Assembly: GCA_965661545.1 (NCBI GenBank)
Contig: CBFIEF010000005.1
Location: 56,026 to 120,025 of the forward strand
Source of the DNA: UBA7985 sp965661545
Lineage (GTDB): Bacteria; Pseudomonadota; Alphaproteobacteria; UBA7985
Direction: 5' to 3'
Length of the DNA stretch: 64,000 nt
Each line of letters opens with the position of its first letter. Positions within the stretch are counted from its first letter, which is position 1. This document shows positions 52,123 to 60,658 of this stretch, piece after piece. The translations under genes were made by a program, and so were the position numbers. Under the pieces are notes generated by a model, which saw only the letters and a program-made list of their open reading frames with translations, did not search any database and was not told the DNA's origin.

Positions 52123-53208
52123 ATGAGCATTTCAAGCGCATCTGTACCAAATCATGGCGCGCAGCAGGCGGGCGTAGGCGGTATCCTCATTTGGCTATGG
52201 GGGTCGGCTGCGCTGGTCTTTGCCATGGCCATCATTGGGGCCGTTACCCGTTTGACGGAGTCCGGCCTGAGCATCATGGAATGGAACGTGTTTGCTGGCA
52301 CCTTCCCGCCGCTGTCACAGGGCGAGTGGGATCGGTTGTTTGAGGTCTACAAACTCACCGGTGAGTACCAAACCCAGCACTTAAGCGCGCTGGATATGAG
52401 TGGTTTCAAGCAGATTTTCTGGTGGGAATACATTCACCGCTTATGGGGTCGTTTGATCGGCATGGCCTTTCTCATTGGTCTGATCGTCTTTGCCGTGGTG
52501 CGTATGCGTGGCGGCTGGTCAGCGCACAAATGGCTGATGCCACACGCCATTGTCGGCTTTGTGCTGATTTGCTTCCAAGGGTTCCTGGGCTGGTACATGG
52601 TGAGCAGCGGTTTTGACACTGAGTTGGTCGATGTTTCCGCCTATCGCCTCGCCGCACATCTGGGCTTGGCCGTGGTCATCTTTATATACTTCATCGGCTT
52701 GGGCGTTCGGGCGCGTTTGGGGGCAGTCTCGTTCCGAGCGAGCCAGCTCTGGACTCTTCCCAGCTTGCTGATGCTGCTGATCTTTCTAACGCTGCTGTCC
52801 GGCGCCTTCGTTGCTGGGCTGAATGCTGGCCTGATCTATAACGAGTTTCCCACCATGGGCGGCACATTGGTTCCAGCAGACTACCAGAACGGCCTGCCTT
52901 GGTTCCGCAATCCTTTTGAGAACCCAACCGCAGCTCAGCTGCATCACCGAGTGTTTGCCAGCGTGGCGGCGTTGATCGTGATCGGGGTCACAATCGCGAT
53001 CATCCGGTCCTCTGGCTCGAGCGCTGCAGTCCGGACCTGGGCTTGGGCGGCGTTGCTGGTGGTCATTGGACAATACGTGCTGGGCGTGGTGACACTACTT
53101 TATGCGGTGCCAATACCGCTCGGCGCAGCCCATCAAGGCGGTGCCCTGACCTTGTTGGCGACATTGACCCTACTTCGTGCGCATAAGAATCAAGCAACCG
53201 CAGAGTAA
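52123..53208 (+). CDS. ctaA: Haem A synthase (CtaA/Cox15)
   Basis: A 361-residue membrane enzyme with about eight helices that converts haem O to haem A for the aa3 oxidase. Conserved features are GAVTRLTESGLSIMEWN, the haem-ligand regions FWWEYIHRLWGRLIG and QLHHRVFAS, AHLGLAV, FAGLNAGLIYNEFPTMGG (the cysteine-free Cox15 type), and HQGGALTLLATL near the C terminus. It starts 177 bp from the divergent YkuD gene. The 234 bp after it (53209-53442) hold a direct repeat TAATATTG and small hairpins but no gene I can support. Confidence 0.95.
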   Translation: MSISSASVPNHGAQQAGVGGILIWLWGSAALVFAMAIIGAVTRLTESGLSIMEWNVFAGTFPPLSQGEWDRLFEVYKLTGEYQTQHLSALDMSGFKQIFWWEYIHRLWGRLIGMAFLIGLIVFAVVRMRGGWSAHKWLMPHAIVGFVLICFQGFLGWYMVSSGFDTELVDVSAYRLAAHLGLAVVIFIYFIGLGVRARLGAVSFRASQLWTLPSLLMLLIFLTLLSGAFVAGLNAGLIYNEFPTMGGTLVPADYQNGLPWFRNPFENPTAAQLHHRVFASVAALIVIGVTIAIIRSSGSSAAVRTWAWAALLVVIGQYVLGVVTLLYAVPIPLGAAHQGGALTLLATLTLLRAHKNQATAE

Positions 53209-53442
53209 TCCGCTGCCCTCTTGGGGGCCGAAATCCCCATAATATTGAAGAAACGGCGCATAAGGCGGGAAATTGAGGCCCTCGCCCTAATATTGGGGCC
53301 TGCGCGACACAGGCAGGCGGCAGAAACCTCGTGTTTTTCTGACGCGGCAACAGTAATGGCCAATGAATTGAAGAGTGTACCCCTAGAGCGACCCTAGCGC
53401 GCAATTTGCGCTGCATTGTGATTTCAAAGGGCACACCATTTT

Positions 53443-54204
53443 ATGAAACGAACACTTTTCGGTGGTCTGGCGCTGGCGGGAATTTTTACCGCCATCATCG
53501 GTTTCAACCACCCAGCCACGGCCCAGACGGCTTTTCGCGGCCTGACCCCATCCTTCGTACCGGTCGGCGGTATTCCCGGCGCCGTACCAAACAACCCCGG
53601 TGCCTTTAGCCCGCAGGCCGTATCGGTGGTCAACGGCGTTCCTGTGCGCAGCATTGGCGGTCCCCGCTTCCAACCACCATCCTTGCAAGCGGGCTTTGTT
53701 CCAGGGGGTGCACCCGTGTTGGTTCAGGGCGGTGTCCCCCGTCGCTATGGCGACGCCTATTGCCGTGGATTTGCGCGGGCATCGGACGGGTCACTGGTGG
53801 CGACCTCCGGCGGTGGTTACCAATCCATGATTTTAGGCGCGGACTGTGACGCGCTGATTCAACAAGCGCTCGATGGCGGACATGGGGTCGTCTTCTCCGC
53901 GTCCGTCCTGTTCAACGGCAGCAGTGACACCATCACCCTTGCAGCCAAGCGCGCGCTACAGATGACAGCGGACGCGATCAACGCTACGGGCGGGATCTAT
54001 GAAGTTTCAGGCTATGCATCACGCGAGGGCGACCGCATCGCAAACGACTACCTATCTTGGCGCCGAGCGAAGGCCGCTTCCTACTATTTGATTCGGAATG
54101 GAGTCGCGACCGATCACATCAATATCGTGGGTCGAGGCGCAACAACCATCTTTGGGCCTGAATTATCGGTGAATCGGCGCGTGGTTGTCCGCAAAAAGAC
54201 CTAG
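53443..54204 (+). CDS. OmpA-domain outer-membrane or periplasmic protein, copy A
   Basis: A 253-residue exported protein. Signal peptide (residues 1-28, cleavage near ATA-QTA), a Pro/Gly-rich region (30-105), then a short GSLVATSGGGYQSMILGADC motif and an OmpA-like peptidoglycan-binding domain: VLFNGSSDTITLAAKRALQMTADAI, YEVSGYASREGDRIANDYLSWRRAKAASYYL, GRGATTI and NRRVVV. The conserved core of OmpA (the acidic loop and the RA..V..L helix) is present. The partner at 54688 shares the unusual GS-V-TS-GG motif, so the two are paralogues. Confidence 0.82.
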   Translation: MKRTLFGGLALAGIFTAIIGFNHPATAQTAFRGLTPSFVPVGGIPGAVPNNPGAFSPQAVSVVNGVPVRSIGGPRFQPPSLQAGFVPGGAPVLVQGGVPRRYGDAYCRGFARASDGSLVATSGGGYQSMILGADCDALIQQALDGGHGVVFSASVLFNGSSDTITLAAKRALQMTADAINATGGIYEVSGYASREGDRIANDYLSWRRAKAASYYLIRNGVATDHINIVGRGATTIFGPELSVNRRVVVRKKT

Positions 54205-54687
54205 GGCTCAAACCCGTACGGCAATACTGCAATGGGGCACCGAATTGAGATTATGCGCCGTCTAAGACTCTAATCTATAAGATTATTGCACGAATCGCAA
54301 TGGGTTGCAGTATTACATTACGGCACACACTCAATACGTTTTGGCGAGTGTTATGTCGTTTTATATATTTTTGCGTTAAAATAGCCTAACAATTGACCTG
54401 TTTGAGTGTCTCTTTGGCCACGTTTTTCATTAAAGATCACTAAATGGCTTGCGGGGAAAGTTACCCCCAAGCCGGTGCTGATAATGTTGCTTTAATTGAG
54501 TTGGAGTCGTTATATCGGTTATCGCATAACTGCGGGTTGTATTAACCGTTATACGAGGTCATATGAGCTTCGCCTTAAGTTGAGCTCAATTTCTGGCCCC
54601 GGTTTTGGGCATGGTCCCAAGCCGACGATTGAAGACAAGAACCTAGGATCGCCCTGAATTGGTGCGGTTCAACGCCGGGAAAAAGAG
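54205..54687. other. 483-bp AT-rich intergenic region with several dyads
   Basis: No ORF is supported here. Structured elements: arms AATACTGCAA (54223-54232) and TTGCAGTATT (54305-54314), extended by outer CCGTA (54214) and TACGG (54319); an internal AATC-TATAA-GATT hairpin; ACACTC/GAGTGT near 54328-54350; GGCTTG-GGGG / CCCC-CAAGCC (54446-54473); and TATATCGGTTA (54511-54521) with TAACCGTTATA (54543-54553), ten of eleven bases paired. The density suggests a regulatory leader, a small RNA or a degraded element. Confidence 0.55.
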
Positions 54688-55179
54688 ATGATGAAGCGTT
54701 TCCTGATCGCTGTTGCTGCAGTGTTATTTTCCTCGTCCGTCGTGACGAGCGCGACTGCCGACGACTGTGGAGGCAACTGCCATAACTTTGTAACCGCCGC
54801 TTCGTCCGGAAGCTGGGTCACAACGTCCTCGGGCGGCTTTGTTCACGACTCGTCTGTTGTCTGCGACATCCTCGTTCAATTCGAATATGACAGCGCGTTG
54901 CTGACATCGGACGGCAAGCAGTCGCTGCTGGATAACATGGACATCATTGTGCACTCGGGTGCCGTTGGTTTCTCCAACTCTGGCTTCGCCTCCATTGAAG
55001 GCTCGGAAGACTATAACCTCGCACTGTCCGAACGTCGGGCGATGACGGTCTATAACTTCCTCGAAGCCAATGGCGTTGACATGAAGCTGATCACGCCCGT
55101 TAAAGGTTTTGGCGAGACTGAAGAGCATGGCGCTGGTCTCGAAGCAAACCGCGTGGTGGTCCTGTCGTTTAACGGCTAG
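54688..55179 (+). CDS. OmpA-domain protein, copy B
   Basis: A 163-residue exported protein: signal peptide (residues 1-25, cleavage near TADD), a Cys pair (CGGNC), a SGSWVTTSSGGFVHDSSVVCD motif homologous to the one in the gene at 53443, and an OmpA-like domain ending in YNLALSERRAMTVYNFLEANGVD and NRVVVLSF. It lacks the Pro-rich region of copy A. The double ATG (54688/54691) leaves the start uncertain by one codon. A strong terminator follows, so it is a separate transcript. Confidence 0.82.
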   Translation: MMKRFLIAVAAVLFSSSVVTSATADDCGGNCHNFVTAASSGSWVTTSSGGFVHDSSVVCDILVQFEYDSALLTSDGKQSLLDNMDIIVHSGAVGFSNSGFASIEGSEDYNLALSERRAMTVYNFLEANGVDMKLITPVKGFGETEEHGAGLEANRVVVLSFNG

Positions 55180-55196
55180 TTGGCCCAACCCTTTTT

Positions 55197-55233
55197 AAAA
55201 GGCCGCGCAGGGCATCTCTGCGCGGCCTTTTTC
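55197..55233 (+). terminator. Rho-independent terminator after OmpA-domain copy B
   Basis: The stem AAGGCCGCGCAG / CTCTGCGCGGCCTT with loop GGCAT is followed by a T-run, 18 bp after the stop codon. The sequence is fairly symmetric and lies just before the EamA gene. Confidence 0.9.
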
Positions 55234-55289
55234 ATGCTTGGCAAATGGACCTGTTCCGCGTCAGGTCACGGCTCAACACTGGAAGAGCC

Positions 55290-56318
55290 ATGCCAAGCAA
55301 TCTCAAGGCCGTACTGTGCGTGGTCCTCGCCGTATTGTGCTTCAATCTCAACGACAGTCTGATGAAGTCCCTGTTCGCGCAGGAGCCGGTCTACGTGATC
55401 GTCGGTCTGCGCGCGACAATGGTGATGGCATTGCTCTCGCTAACGATCCTTGTATTTGTTCGGCAAAACCCGCTGAACGGGTTTCGGGATCGAGGAACCA
55501 TGTTGTTTGGCTTTGGCGAGGCGATGATCGCTATGCCTTATCTCACCGCACTGATGTTTCTCAGCCTTGGGGTCTCTGCCGCGCTGATCTTTACCGCACC
55601 GATTATCACCACAGCTCTGGGCGCAATTTTCCTGCGGGAGCGCGTGGGGGTTTACCGGTGGGGCGCTGTTGTCCTCGGCTTTTTCGGTGTGATCCTGATT
55701 GCACTGGGCGAACCCATCACCCGACAGCTTGTCCCCGACCTCGCGCGATCCATCTACGGCGCCGTTGATCCGGATAACAATAGAGTGCTGAGCGGCAACA
55801 TGCGCTTTATCTTGCTGGCGCCGCTGTGCGCTGCTTTGGCCCTCTCAACCCGAGACCTGCTGTCCCGTGCTGTGCCGTCTCAATTGCCAACAGTATTCAA
55901 CGCGGCCTATTCCGGATTGTTCGTATGCGCGGCATCGATCGTTTGCTTTCTGACCATCCCACCACTGTTCCCGCAAACCTTCGAGCCCTTCGTCCAAGGG
56001 CGTGGCTTTATCAGTGTTGCAGCGGATTTTGAGCCGCTGACGTGGCTGAAGCTATTTATATCCTCATCGCTGATTGCCACTGCCTATTACTTTTCGGCGC
56101 TGTCCCTGCGCATTGGCGAGCTGAGTGTCATCAGCCCGTTCCGCTATGTCGGCTTGCCCGGCGCGATGATGTTGGATGTGGTGCTGTTCCAGTCTGTGCC
56201 ACAGTGGAACGAGTACACTGGCGGCATCCTGATTGCCCTTGCTGGAATTATCATTGTTATTCGCGAATCTCGTGCTGGTAAGCTTAGACAACCAAACCCA
56301 GCCAGTCGGCGCGGCTAA
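55290..56318 (+). CDS. EamA/DMT-family membrane transporter
   Basis: A 342-residue inner-membrane protein with about ten helices in two EamA repeats (for example LIFTAPIITTALGAIFLRERVGVYRWGAVVLGFFGVILIAL and LSVISPFRYVGLPGAMMLDVVLFQ). The family exports metabolites or amino acids; substrate not identifiable. The frame is open to 55245 but GGAAGAG before 55290 and the hydrophobic start favour the shorter version. Confidence 0.88.
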   Translation: MPSNLKAVLCVVLAVLCFNLNDSLMKSLFAQEPVYVIVGLRATMVMALLSLTILVFVRQNPLNGFRDRGTMLFGFGEAMIAMPYLTALMFLSLGVSAALIFTAPIITTALGAIFLRERVGVYRWGAVVLGFFGVILIALGEPITRQLVPDLARSIYGAVDPDNNRVLSGNMRFILLAPLCAALALSTRDLLSRAVPSQLPTVFNAAYSGLFVCAASIVCFLTIPPLFPQTFEPFVQGRGFISVAADFEPLTWLKLFISSSLIATAYYFSALSLRIGELSVISPFRYVGLPGAMMLDVVLFQSVPQWNEYTGGILIALAGIIIVIRESRAGKLRQPNPASRRG

Positions 56319-56411
56319 GTGCCTCTTGAAGCTTGCGACGGCTTGATTGTCTGGGACTGCATCGGGTAAACGCGAGGAACAATGTGAAATCGGCGACCGC
56401 GGAGTGTCCCC

Positions 56412-58205
56412 ATGACCTACCAAAGCCCAACACAAGACATTCAGTTTGCGCTGGAAACCCTCGCAGACATCGAGAACCTTTCGACCCTGCCCGGTCTCGA
56501 AGACGCCACCACCGATGTCATCGCCCAGATGATCGAAGAAGGCGGCAAGTTCTTTAACGACGAGTTGGCCCCGTCCAACTGGGACGCCGATCAAGCCGGT
56601 TGCAGCTTGGAAAACGGTGTGGTCCGAACCTACGAGAAATTCCCAGAGCTCTATGCCCAGTACCGCGAAACCGGTTGGATCGGTGCAGCTTATGCCCCTG
56701 AAATCGGCGGGCTTGGCTTGCCTTGGGCGGTTAACGCGGCCGGTCAAGAGATGCTGTTTGCTGCCAACATGTCGTTCTCGCTCTGCCCGCTGCTGTCCCA
56801 AGGTGCGATTGAAGCGATCGAAGCGCACGGCACACCAGAGCAGCAGGGGAAGTATCTCGAGCGTTTGGTCAGTGGCGAGTGGACAGGCACCATGAACCTG
56901 ACCGAACCGCATGCGGGCTCGGACGTTGGTGCGCTGAAATCTCGGGCTGAGCCTCAGCCCGATGGCACGTACCGGGTCTTTGGGCAGAAGATCTACATTA
57001 CCTTTGGCGAGCACGACATGGCGGAGAACATCATCCACCTCGTCCTTGCACGGACACCCGGCGCACCGGACGGCACCAAAGGTATTTCGCTGTTTATCGT
57101 GCCAAAGTTCCTCGTCAACGACGACGGCAGCCTTGGCGAACGCAACGACGCCAAGTGCATCAAACTCGAAGAAAAACTCGGCATCCACGCGAGCCCAACT
57201 TGCGTGATGCAGTATGGCGACGATGGCGGCGCTGTTGGCTACATGATCGGCCCAGAGAACGGGGGAATGGCGTGCATGTTCACCATGATGAACAATGCGC
57301 GTCTTGGCGTTGGCATTCAGGGCTTGGGCATCGCTGAACGCGCCTACCAGCATGCTTTGGCCTACGCCAAGGATCGTGTGCAGTCCGCCAAGATCGGCGG
57401 TTCATCCAAAGACAGCGTGCGGATCATCGAGCACCCGGATGTGCGCCGCAATCTGCTGCTGATGAAATCCCAAGTCGAGGCATTCCGTGGCTTGGCCTAT
57501 CACGCCACCGGCAACATTGATATTGCCCGTCGCGCAGAGGATCGCGAGACGGCAGCACAGGCGCAGCGCCGCGTCGATCTGCTCACGCCAATCGTCAAAG
57601 GTTGGGGCACCGATATCGCGTGCGAGATTGCTTCAACGGGCGTGCAGATTCACGGCGGCATGGGCTTTGTCGAAGAAACCGGCGCCGCTCAGCACTACCG
57701 CGACGCTCGGATTTTGCCGATTTACGAGGGCACCAACGGTATTCAGGCGCTCGATCTGATTGGCCGAAAACTGGCGCGGGATCGGGGCCGGGGTGTGGGC
57801 GAGATGGTCGCTGACATCCAGTCCTGCATCGATGCGCTCAACGCCGCAGACCATGTGACGCTGCGTGCGATCACAGGCCGGCTTGCGCCCGCGCTGGCCG
57901 ACCTGAAAACCGCCTCTGACTACTTGCTGCAAACCGCTGGCGAGAACATGCCATCCGCAGCGGTGGGCGCGACACCGTACCTCACGCTGTGGGGCACGGT
58001 TGCCGGGGGCTGGGTTATGGCGGTCGAAGCCTTGGAAGCGGCCAAGCGGCTTGCGGCTGGTGACGAGAACGTCCAGTACCTCGAAACCAAGCTGACCACG
58101 GCGCGCTTCTTTGCCGATCAGTTGCTGCCGCGCTCTGGCGGTTTGGTCGAAGCGGTTCGCTCGAGCACCGATGAAGTCATCGGCTTGGACGAAGCAGCAT
58201 TCTAA
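56412..58205 (+). CDS. Acyl-CoA dehydrogenase with C-terminal extension (DmdC-like)
   Basis: A 597-residue FAD enzyme longer than ordinary acyl-CoA dehydrogenases (about 380-400) because of N- and C-terminal extensions, the layout of DmdC/FadE-type proteins. It shows NLTEPHAGSDVGALKSRA, KIYITFGEHDMAEN, QIHGGMGFVEETGAAQHYRD, and the catalytic Glu in ILPIYEGTNGIQALDLIGRKL. DmdC oxidises methylmercaptopropionyl-CoA in dimethylsulfoniopropionate catabolism, but long-chain or other acyl-CoA substrates are equally possible. No dmdA, dmdB or dmdD is nearby, so the DMSP role is only a suggestion. Confidence 0.9.
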   Translation: MTYQSPTQDIQFALETLADIENLSTLPGLEDATTDVIAQMIEEGGKFFNDELAPSNWDADQAGCSLENGVVRTYEKFPELYAQYRETGWIGAAYAPEIGGLGLPWAVNAAGQEMLFAANMSFSLCPLLSQGAIEAIEAHGTPEQQGKYLERLVSGEWTGTMNLTEPHAGSDVGALKSRAEPQPDGTYRVFGQKIYITFGEHDMAENIIHLVLARTPGAPDGTKGISLFIVPKFLVNDDGSLGERNDAKCIKLEEKLGIHASPTCVMQYGDDGGAVGYMIGPENGGMACMFTMMNNARLGVGIQGLGIAERAYQHALAYAKDRVQSAKIGGSSKDSVRIIEHPDVRRNLLLMKSQVEAFRGLAYHATGNIDIARRAEDRETAAQAQRRVDLLTPIVKGWGTDIACEIASTGVQIHGGMGFVEETGAAQHYRDARILPIYEGTNGIQALDLIGRKLARDRGRGVGEMVADIQSCIDALNAADHVTLRAITGRLAPALADLKTASDYLLQTAGENMPSAAVGATPYLTLWGTVAGGWVMAVEALEAAKRLAAGDENVQYLETKLTTARFFADQLLPRSGGLVEAVRSSTDEVIGLDEAAF

Positions 58206-58259
58206 TCCCGACGGGACGCGAAAACACTCCGACTTTCCATCTCAACACTGGTTCTTGAC

Positions 58260-58284
58260 GGGCGGTACCCTTAGGGTATCGCCC
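58260..58284 (+). terminator. Strong hairpin between the acyl-CoA dehydrogenase and glpK
   Basis: GGGCGGTACCC and GGGTATCGCCC form an eleven-pair stem (one G-U) around a TTA loop. It lies 55 bp after the dehydrogenase stop and 26 bp before glpK. There is no immediate T-run, so it may be a terminator, a processing site or a leader element for glpK. Confidence 0.45.
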
Positions 58285-58309
58285 AACTTGTTTGTGGGAG
58301 GAAAAGCAC

Positions 58310-59806
58310 ATGGCTCACGCCGTCATGGCCATCGATCAGGGCACGACCAGCAGCCGGGCGATCCTGTTTGGTGCGGACTTCGATATTCTTGGGGTCGCGC
58401 AGAAGGAATTCACGCAGTTTTACCCGAAGTCGGGCTGGGTCGAACACGATGCGGGGGAGATCTGGGACTCGGTCGTAGACGTCGCCACCCAAGCCCTAAG
58501 CAACGCCGGAATGACCGCTGCTGACCTGGCCGCCATTGGCATCACCAACCAGCGTGAGACCGTAGTTGTGTGGGACCGGGCGACAGGCCGGCCGGTGCAT
58601 CAGGCGATTGTTTGGCAAGACCGCCGCACCGCTGATCTCTGCGCGGAACTCAAGGCGCAGGGCAAGGAAGCCATGGTTACCGCCAAGACGGGCTTGCTTC
58701 TGGACCCCTACTTTTCCGGCACCAAACTCAAATGGCTGCTCGATAACGTAAAGGGCGCACGCGAGCGTGCTGTGGCCGGTGAGCTGGCTTTTGGCACCGT
58801 TGATACGTGGTTGCTCTACAAGCTGACCGATGGTGCGGTTCATCGTACAGATGCCACCAACGCCTGCCGCACGCTGCTGTTCAATATTCACGACCAAACG
58901 TGGGACGATGAGCTGCTGGACATGCTCGACATCCCCCGCGCGCTGTTGCCCGAAGTATGTGACAACGCGGCTGATTTTGGCACAACCAACATGCTAGGCG
59001 CGGGTGCCAAGGTTCCCGTCACCGCGATGGCCGGCGACCAGCACGCGGCTGTGGTGGGTCAGGGGTGCTTTCACCCCGGCATGCTGAAATCAACCTACGG
59101 AACTGGCTGTTTTGCCGTGCTGAACACCGGCGAGACGGCGATCCCCTCGCACAACCGCCTGCTCACCACGCTGGCTTATCGGCTGAACGGAAAGCCCACA
59201 TATGCGCTCGAAGGCTCGATCTTTATCGCTGGCGCAGCGGTGCAGTGGTTGCGCGATGGTTTGGGCATTCTCGAAGACGCCGCACAATCCGGTGCCATGG
59301 CGGATGAGGCAGATGACGAGCAAGACGTGGTTCTGGTCCCCGCCTTCACCGGTCTGGGCGCACCACATTGGGACAGCGAAGCTCGCGGCGCGGTCTTTGG
59401 CCTGACGCGGAATTCTGGTCCTCGCGAGTTCGCACGAGCCGCGTTAGAAGCTGTGTGTTTCCAGACCAACGACTTGCTGATGGCGATGAAAGCCGACTGG
59501 AGCGACGCCGAAGATACGATTTTGCGCGTCGATGGTGGTATGACGGCGAGTGACTGGACCATGCAGTGCCTCGCGGACGTTCTCAATGCCCCGGTTGAGC
59601 GGCCTGTTTTGACCGAAACCACGGCTTTGGGCGTCGCTTACCTTGCTGGTGCCCATGTTGGGTTCTATGGCGGGCAGGACGACTTCGCAAAACGCTGGAA
59701 GCTGGACCGCAGCTTTACGCCTGCGTGGCCCGCTGATCAGCGCAGTCGTAAGATTGAACGATGGAATGATGCGGTCAGCCGCACGCTGACCGAGCGACCA
59801 AACTAG
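58310..59806 (+). CDS. glpK: Glycerol kinase
   Basis: A 498-residue FGGY-family kinase that phosphorylates glycerol to sn-glycerol 3-phosphate. It starts AIDQGTTSSRAILF, has RATGRPVHQAIVWQDRRT, GTVDTWLLYKLTDG, AGDQHAAVVGQGCF, GTGCFAVLNTG and DGGMTASDWTMQCLADVL. The start is the ATG behind a GGGAGG site (58310), not the in-frame 58292 codon. No glpD or glpF lies next to it, so it is genetically isolated from glycerol catabolism here. Confidence 0.97.
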   Translation: MAHAVMAIDQGTTSSRAILFGADFDILGVAQKEFTQFYPKSGWVEHDAGEIWDSVVDVATQALSNAGMTAADLAAIGITNQRETVVVWDRATGRPVHQAIVWQDRRTADLCAELKAQGKEAMVTAKTGLLLDPYFSGTKLKWLLDNVKGARERAVAGELAFGTVDTWLLYKLTDGAVHRTDATNACRTLLFNIHDQTWDDELLDMLDIPRALLPEVCDNAADFGTTNMLGAGAKVPVTAMAGDQHAAVVGQGCFHPGMLKSTYGTGCFAVLNTGETAIPSHNRLLTTLAYRLNGKPTYALEGSIFIAGAAVQWLRDGLGILEDAAQSGAMADEADDEQDVVLVPAFTGLGAPHWDSEARGAVFGLTRNSGPREFARAALEAVCFQTNDLLMAMKADWSDAEDTILRVDGGMTASDWTMQCLADVLNAPVERPVLTETTALGVAYLAGAHVGFYGGQDDFAKRWKLDRSFTPAWPADQRSRKIERWNDAVSRTLTERPN

Positions 59807-59817
59807 GGCCTAACCCA

Positions 59818-60144
59818 ATGACTGACGCGTCTAAACCCCGCTTACATGCTGGAAAACCTCAAGAGGTGTCAGCGGGCAAGAACTACGACGAAAGCTCACC
59901 GGCACAGGCCGCAACCGCACTGATCGGGGAGCGTGCTTCCCTGTTCGCCCAGCGGCTGTCGAAGGGTCAGCGGATGTTGGTGCATGTGGCCGGGCACCCT
60001 TTGCCCTTCATCATGATCCGCTTGGCCGCAACCAGCTCGGAGCACGTGCTGATCGAAGGCTCAGACGACAATGGGCAGCCAGTGGAGATTCTCGCGAAGC
60101 CCGAAGCGCTGGTGGTTTCATTCAGCGCGCAGGCTGTGTCCTAA
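59818..60144 (+). CDS. Small hypothetical protein downstream of glpK
   Basis: A 108-residue protein starting 11 bp after glpK. No signal peptide or membrane segment. The middle (GQRMLVHVAGHPLPFIMIRLAA) and C-terminal (EILAKPEALVVSFSAQA) parts look beta-rich. I do not recognise the family. Position suggests co-transcription with glpK. Confidence 0.6.
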   Translation: MTDASKPRLHAGKPQEVSAGKNYDESSPAQAATALIGERASLFAQRLSKGQRMLVHVAGHPLPFIMIRLAATSSEHVLIEGSDDNGQPVEILAKPEALVVSFSAQAVS

Positions 60145-60171
60145 GCGCCTTCTCAGACTGCGAACCGACGG

Positions 60172-60205
60172 AAAAAAAAGGGAGACCGAAGTGGTCTCCC
60201 TTTTT
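60172..60205. terminator. Bidirectional terminator between the small hypothetical and mscL
   Basis: Eight A, the stem AGGGAGACC / GGTCTCCCT with loop GAAGT, then a T-run. It is symmetric and sits between convergent genes. Confidence 0.9.
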
Positions 60206-60229
60206 CATTTGCACGAATGCAGGTCACGC

Positions 60230-60643
60230 TTACTTCTTCAGCGCGTCGCGAATTTCTTCGAGCAGAACTTCCTGACGTGGTGGTTCTGCTGGTGCCGCTG
60301 GCGCCTCTTCTGCTTTCTTCTGCATGCGGTTGTACGTGCGTACGATCATGAACAGAACGAAAGCGATGATGATGAACTCGATGATGGCATTGATGAAAAC
60401 ACCATAGTTCAGCGTCGCAGCGCCCGCCTCTTGTGCTTCGGCCAGGGTTGCGAACTCACCTGCGCCCAGAACGATGAAACGGTTTACGAAGTCAACGCCG
60501 CCGGTGACCAGGCCAACCAATGGCATGATGATATCAGCAACGAACGACTTGATGATTGCGTTGAACGCAACACCCATAACGAAGGCGACGGCAAGCTCGA
60601 TAACATTGCCGCGCTCAATAAACTCGCGAAATTCTTTAATCAT
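60230..60643 (-). CDS. mscL: Large-conductance mechanosensitive channel
   Basis: A 137-residue channel subunit of a homopentamer. It shows MIKEFREFIERGNVIELAVAF at the start (TM1 about 15-45, with GVAFNAIIKSFVADIIMP), a short periplasmic loop, TM2 (FINAIIEFIIIAFVLFMIV, about 85-103) and a cytoplasmic helix (EEIRDALKK). It releases solutes on hypo-osmotic shock. The quinone oxidoreductase gene lies 15 bp upstream and may be co-transcribed. Confidence 0.97.
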   Translation of the reverse strand: MIKEFREFIERGNVIELAVAFVMGVAFNAIIKSFVADIIMPLVGLVTGGVDFVNRFIVLGAGEFATLAEAQEAGAATLNYGVFINAIIEFIIIAFVLFMIVRTYNRMQKKAEEAPAAPAEPPRQEVLLEEIRDALKK

Positions 60644-60658
60644 GAGGTCGGATCCTCT

